From: Sphingomonas sp. AP4-R1
GTDB lineage: Bacteria; Pseudomonadota; Alphaproteobacteria; Sphingomonadales; Sphingomonadaceae
Direction: 5' to 3'
DNA length: 64,000 bases
NCBI RefSeq assembly: GCF_013113735.1
Contig: NZ_CP053346.1
Location: 62,001-126,000, forward strand
Part shown: positions 61,443 to 64,000 of the stretch, one piece after another
How the letters are laid out: the number at the start of each line of letters is the position of its first letter
Numbering within the stretch: position 1 is the first letter of the stretch
Program-made: the position numbers and the translations under genes
Notes under the pieces: generated by a model
What the model was told of the DNA's origin: nothing
What the model saw: the letters and a program-made list of their open reading frames with translations, nothing else
Database searches by the model: none

Positions 61443-63149
61443 ATGGCAGGAAAGTCCGGTTTTTGCGGCGCGCTGACGCTGCTCGGCGGGCTGCTCGCCT
61501 CGACCGCGAGCCTCGCACAGGCTCCGGCATCCGGCCCCTCCATCCCCGTCACGATGACGGTGGATGCCGGCAAGCCGCTCGGTCCGCTCAAGCCGATCTG
61601 GCGCTTCTTCGGCGCGGACGAGCCCAATTACGCGACCATGAAGGACGGGCGTAAGCTGCTCGATCATCTCGGCAAATTGCGCCCGGAGCAGGTCTATTTC
61701 CGCGCGCACAATCTGCTCAACACGGGCGACGGCACCGCCGCCTTCAAATGGGGCAGCACCGACATCTACAAGGAGGATGCGGCCGGCAAGCCGATTTACG
61801 ACTGGACGATCGCGGATCACATCATCGACACGTATCGCGCGCGCGGCATCCACCCCTATCTCCAGCTCGGCTTCATGCCGGAGGCGCTGTCGTCGGCGCC
61901 CAAGAGCACGCCCTACCAGCATAATTGGCGCCCCGGCTTCTCCTACAAGTTGATCGAGGGCGGCTGGAATGCGCCGCCCAAGGATTACGGCAGGTGGGCC
62001 GAACTGATCTACCAGTGGACCCGCCACAATATCGAGCGTTACGGCCGCGACGAGGTCGCCCGCTGGTATTTCGAGGTGTGGAACGAGCCGAACGGCGAAT
62101 CCTACTGGAAGGGCACGCCCGAGGAATTCCAGAAGATGCACGATTATGCGGTGGACGCCGTCCGTCGCGCTTTGCCCGAAGCGAAAGTCGGCGGACCCGA
62201 CGCGGCCGGCACCGGCGGCGCGTTCATGGACGCGTTCATGGCGCATCTCGCGCGCGGCACCAATTATGCCACCGGCAAGATCGGCACGCCGACCGATTTC
62301 CTCGCCTTCCACGCCAAGGGCCAGCCCAGCTTCGTCGATGGCCATGTCCGCATGGGCATCGCCACGCATCTGCGCGGCGTGAACAACGGCTTCGCCAAGA
62401 TCGCCGCCGTGCCCGAGATGGCGCACAAGGCGATCGTGATCGGCGAGAGCGATCCGGAGGGCTGCGCCGCCTGCCCCGGCCCGCAAAACGCCTATCGCAA
62501 CGGCACCATGTATTCCAGCTACACGGTGGCGAGCTTCGCGCGCATCTGGGATCTGGCCGACACCAACAAGGTCAATCTGGATGGCGCGCTCACCTGGTCC
62601 TTCACGTTCGAGGATCAGCCCTGGTTCGCCGGCTATCGCCAGTTGGCCACCAACGGCATCGATCTGCCGGTGATGAACGTGTTCCGCCTGTTCGCGATGA
62701 TGGGCGAGACGCGGATCGGCGCCACCAGCAGCGGCGAAGTCCCGCTCGCCGCGATCATGGCCGATGGCGTCCGCGCCGCGCCCGACGTGGGCGTGGTGGC
62801 GACGAAGGCGGCGGACGGCACGGTCGCGATCCTCGTCTGGAACTATCACGACGATGACGTCGCCGGCCCGGACGCCGCGATCCACCTCGATCTGGCCGGG
62901 CTGGGCGCGGGCGGCACCCGCACGATCACCGAATGGCGCGTCGACAAGACCCACGCCGACGCCTTCTCGGCATGGGCGGCGATGGGCTCGCCTCAGTCGC
63001 CCGACGAGAAGCAATATGCGGTGCTGGAAAAGGCCTCGGAGATGGCGCCCACCGTCCGCCCGACGTCGCTCGCGGTACGCAGCGGCAAGGCCGGGCTCGA
63101 CGTCACCGTGCCGAGGCAGGGCGTGATGCTGCTGACGGTGGCGCGCTAG
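61443..63149 (+). CDS. Exported GH39-type glycosidase (beta-xylosidase-like)
   Basis: 568 residues. Signal peptide (ALTLLGGLLASTASLAQ). The TIM barrel has the acid/base Glu in WYFEVWNEPN and a candidate nucleophile Glu in IVIGESDPEG. A C-terminal beta-sandwich follows (TVAILVWNYHDDDV). The family releases xylose or related sugars from plant oligosaccharides. No transporter or regulator lies next to it. Confidence 0.88.
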   Translation: MAGKSGFCGALTLLGGLLASTASLAQAPASGPSIPVTMTVDAGKPLGPLKPIWRFFGADEPNYATMKDGRKLLDHLGKLRPEQVYFRAHNLLNTGDGTAAFKWGSTDIYKEDAAGKPIYDWTIADHIIDTYRARGIHPYLQLGFMPEALSSAPKSTPYQHNWRPGFSYKLIEGGWNAPPKDYGRWAELIYQWTRHNIERYGRDEVARWYFEVWNEPNGESYWKGTPEEFQKMHDYAVDAVRRALPEAKVGGPDAAGTGGAFMDAFMAHLARGTNYATGKIGTPTDFLAFHAKGQPSFVDGHVRMGIATHLRGVNNGFAKIAAVPEMAHKAIVIGESDPEGCAACPGPQNAYRNGTMYSSYTVASFARIWDLADTNKVNLDGALTWSFTFEDQPWFAGYRQLATNGIDLPVMNVFRLFAMMGETRIGATSSGEVPLAAIMADGVRAAPDVGVVATKAADGTVAILVWNYHDDDVAGPDAAIHLDLAGLGAGGTRTITEWRVDKTHADAFSAWAAMGSPQSPDEKQYAVLEKASEMAPTVRPTSLAVRSGKAGLDVTVPRQGVMLLTVAR

Positions 63150-63160
63150 TCTCTCTCACC

Positions 63161-63230
63161 CGTCATTCCCGCGAACGCGGGAACCCAGTCCCGCCGCTCC
63201 ATCTAGGTTCCCGCGTTCGCGGGAATGACG
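63161..63230. repeat. 24-bp perfect inverted repeat (TCATTCCCGCGAACGCGG type)
   Basis: Arms 63161-63184 and 63207-63230 are perfect complements. This CGTCATTCCCGCG element is one of the most widespread extragenic repeats in proteobacteria and shares its core with part of the first dnaE2 insert. Confidence 0.85.
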
Positions 63231-63295
63231 AAGGAAAGGACAGCCCGCTTTAGCCCCAGTCGCGGACAGTACCGACAACTCGTTATCCTGAGCCT

Positions 63296-63478
63296 ATGAG
63301 CATATTGCCGGTCTGTCTCGGGATTCTGCTGGTCTGGAACGCGACTTATTGCGCGTGGAAAATCACCACAGACTTTCGCCAAAACGGCCTTGTTAGCGGC
63401 GTGCTGGGAATTTTCGCGTTGGCCGGGTCGGCTTCGTTATTGGCGATCGGCCTGCGCGTCTCCCTTCACGGCAGTTAA
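63296..63478 (+). CDS. Small membrane protein, unknown
   Basis: 60 residues with two predicted membrane helices (ILPVCLGILLVWNATYCAW and VLGIFALAGSASLLAIGL) separated by a short polar loop. No family recognised and the ribosome site is weak (CCTGAG). The position between two repeats and the good hydrophobic pattern support it only moderately. Confidence 0.45.
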   Translation: MSILPVCLGILLVWNATYCAWKITTDFRQNGLVSGVLGIFALAGSASLLAIGLRVSLHGS

Positions 63479-63500
63479 CAACAGTTGCGGCCGCACGCCT

Positions 63501-63605
63501 TCCCCTCCCTGGAAGGGAGGGGATTGAGGGGTGGGTGGACCCGCTTGCGGCCACATGGCCCGCCTATAGCGACCCACCCCCAGCCCCTCCCTTTCAGGGA
63601 GGGGA
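63501..63605. repeat. Large inverted repeat (CCCCTCCCT...AGGGAGGGG type)
   Basis: TCCCCTCCCTGGAAGGGAGG (left) and CCCCTCCCTTTCAGGGAGGG (right), with ACCCACCCCC/GGGGTGGGT between, form a long imperfect stem over about 34 nt. Related low-complexity pieces are seen in the second dnaE2 insert. Confidence 0.8.
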
Positions 63606-63654
63606 GCGTAGCCGTATCGGCCCCCAGAGCCTGGCATCCTCTCGCTAGAAAACA

Positions 63655-63699
63655 CCCCCAAAACGAAACCGGGCGCCGTCTCTTGCGAGAGGGCGCCCG
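63655..63699 (-). terminator. Terminator of typA
   Basis: CCGGGCGCC (63668-63676) pairs with GGCGCCCGG (63691-63699). On the minus strand the stem is followed by TTTCGTTTT. It lies 24 bases after the typA stop. Confidence 0.85.
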
Positions 63700-63723
63700 G
63701 CCTTCAGTCTCTGGCGTTAAGCC

Positions 63724-64000
63724 TTACGCCGCCTTGGAGCGGCTCATGCGCTTGCGCTCGTTCGGATCGAGGTAGCGCTTGCGCAGGCGGATGTTCTTCG
63801 GCGTCACTTCGACGAGTTCATCGTCGTCGATGTAGGCGATGGCCTGCTCCAGCGTCATCCGCTTCGGCGGGGTCAGGCGGACGGCGTCGTCCTTGCCGCC
63901 CGAGGCGCGGAAATTGGTCAGCTGCTTCGCCTTCATCGGATTGACCTCGAGGTCGTCCGTCTTGGCATTCTCGCCGATGATCATGCCCTCATACAGGGCC
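63724..64000 (-). CDS. typA: GTP-binding protein TypA/BipA, C-terminal end (5' part outside window)
   Basis: The last 92 codons of TypA/BipA: GMIIGENAKTDDLEVNP, then KQLTNFRASGGKDDAVRLTP, AIAYIDDDELVEVTP and RLRKRYLDPNERKR, an ending shared by the whole family. TypA is a ribosome-associated GTPase needed for growth under stress and at low temperature. The frame is still open at base 64000. Confidence 0.96.
   Translation of the reverse strand, partial: ALYEGMIIGENAKTDDLEVNPMKAKQLTNFRASGGKDDAVRLTPPKRMTLEQAIAYIDDDELVEVTPKNIRLRKRYLDPNERKRMSRSKAA

Overview
The window is high-GC chromosomal DNA from an alphaproteobacterium, most likely a sphingomonad (Sphingomonas or a close relative). The placement rests on a V-type exosortase/EpsI pair in an exopolysaccharide locus, an ScfR-type acyl-CoA regulator, a DnaE2-type mutasome polymerase, Shine-Dalgarno-led high-GC genes, and many long extragenic inverted repeats of the kind scattered through sphingomonad genomes. 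No database search was run. All family calls are from motifs and remembered family sequences.

Layout. 1-5.2 kb: the 3' part of dnaE2 (cut by the window edge and carrying two in-frame repeat insertions) and a GAF-PAS-GGDEF cyclase. 5.25-26.56 kb: a genomic island of about 21.2 kb inserted in the 3' end of a tRNA-Pro(TGG) gene. It is bounded by a 20-bp direct repeat (5307-5326 and 26545-26564) and starts with a tyrosine recombinase. Behind that come a short MobA/MobL-like protein, two unknown proteins, a PolB-type 3'-5' exonuclease and a 960-bp non-coding stretch with seven copies of a TTATCCGGA motif. The right half is a defence cluster: an orphan C-terminal type III Res domain, a tightly overlapping four-gene operon (MmeI-like methyltransferase, GIY-YIG protein, SF2 helicase, second GIY-YIG protein), a Gabija pair (GajA/GajB), a double-XRE/Dam-like fusion, and a HipBA module with two operator-like palindromes.

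26.7-30.2 kb: EF-hand protein, WrbA, MsrA and an acyltransferase. 30.4-42.9 kb: an exopolysaccharide/exosortase region. On the plus strand are a Wzy/ligase-like membrane protein, a secreted glycosidase-like protein, exosortase, EpsI and an EpsD-type isomerase. A minus-strand operon encodes a Wza-like exporter, an outer-membrane barrel, a Wzz/GumC co-polymerase and a tyrosine-kinase ATPase. Beyond these, on the plus strand, are a TPR lipoprotein and a WecG/GumM-type glycosyltransferase. Together these look able to polymerise, length-control, export and finish one polysaccharide.

43-64 kb: mostly core genes. They are a dienelactone hydrolase, a giant Tricorn-like S41 protease, the ScfR-type regulator, yajC-secD-secF, a secreted caspase-like protein beside a barrel protein, tRNA-Pro(GGG), a CheB-like receiver, an ECF sigma/anti-sigma pair with a GMC oxidoreductase, a HIT protein, a nucleotidyltransferase, two linked thioesterases with an EVE protein, a GH39 glycosidase and the 3' end of typA.

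The best candidate for something undescribed is the methyltransferase/GIY-YIG/helicase/GIY-YIG operon at 12417-19477. Its target-recognition segment has clearly lower GC than its flanks, and its first GIY-YIG protein carries an N-terminal region that may be a PUA/EVE-like base reader.
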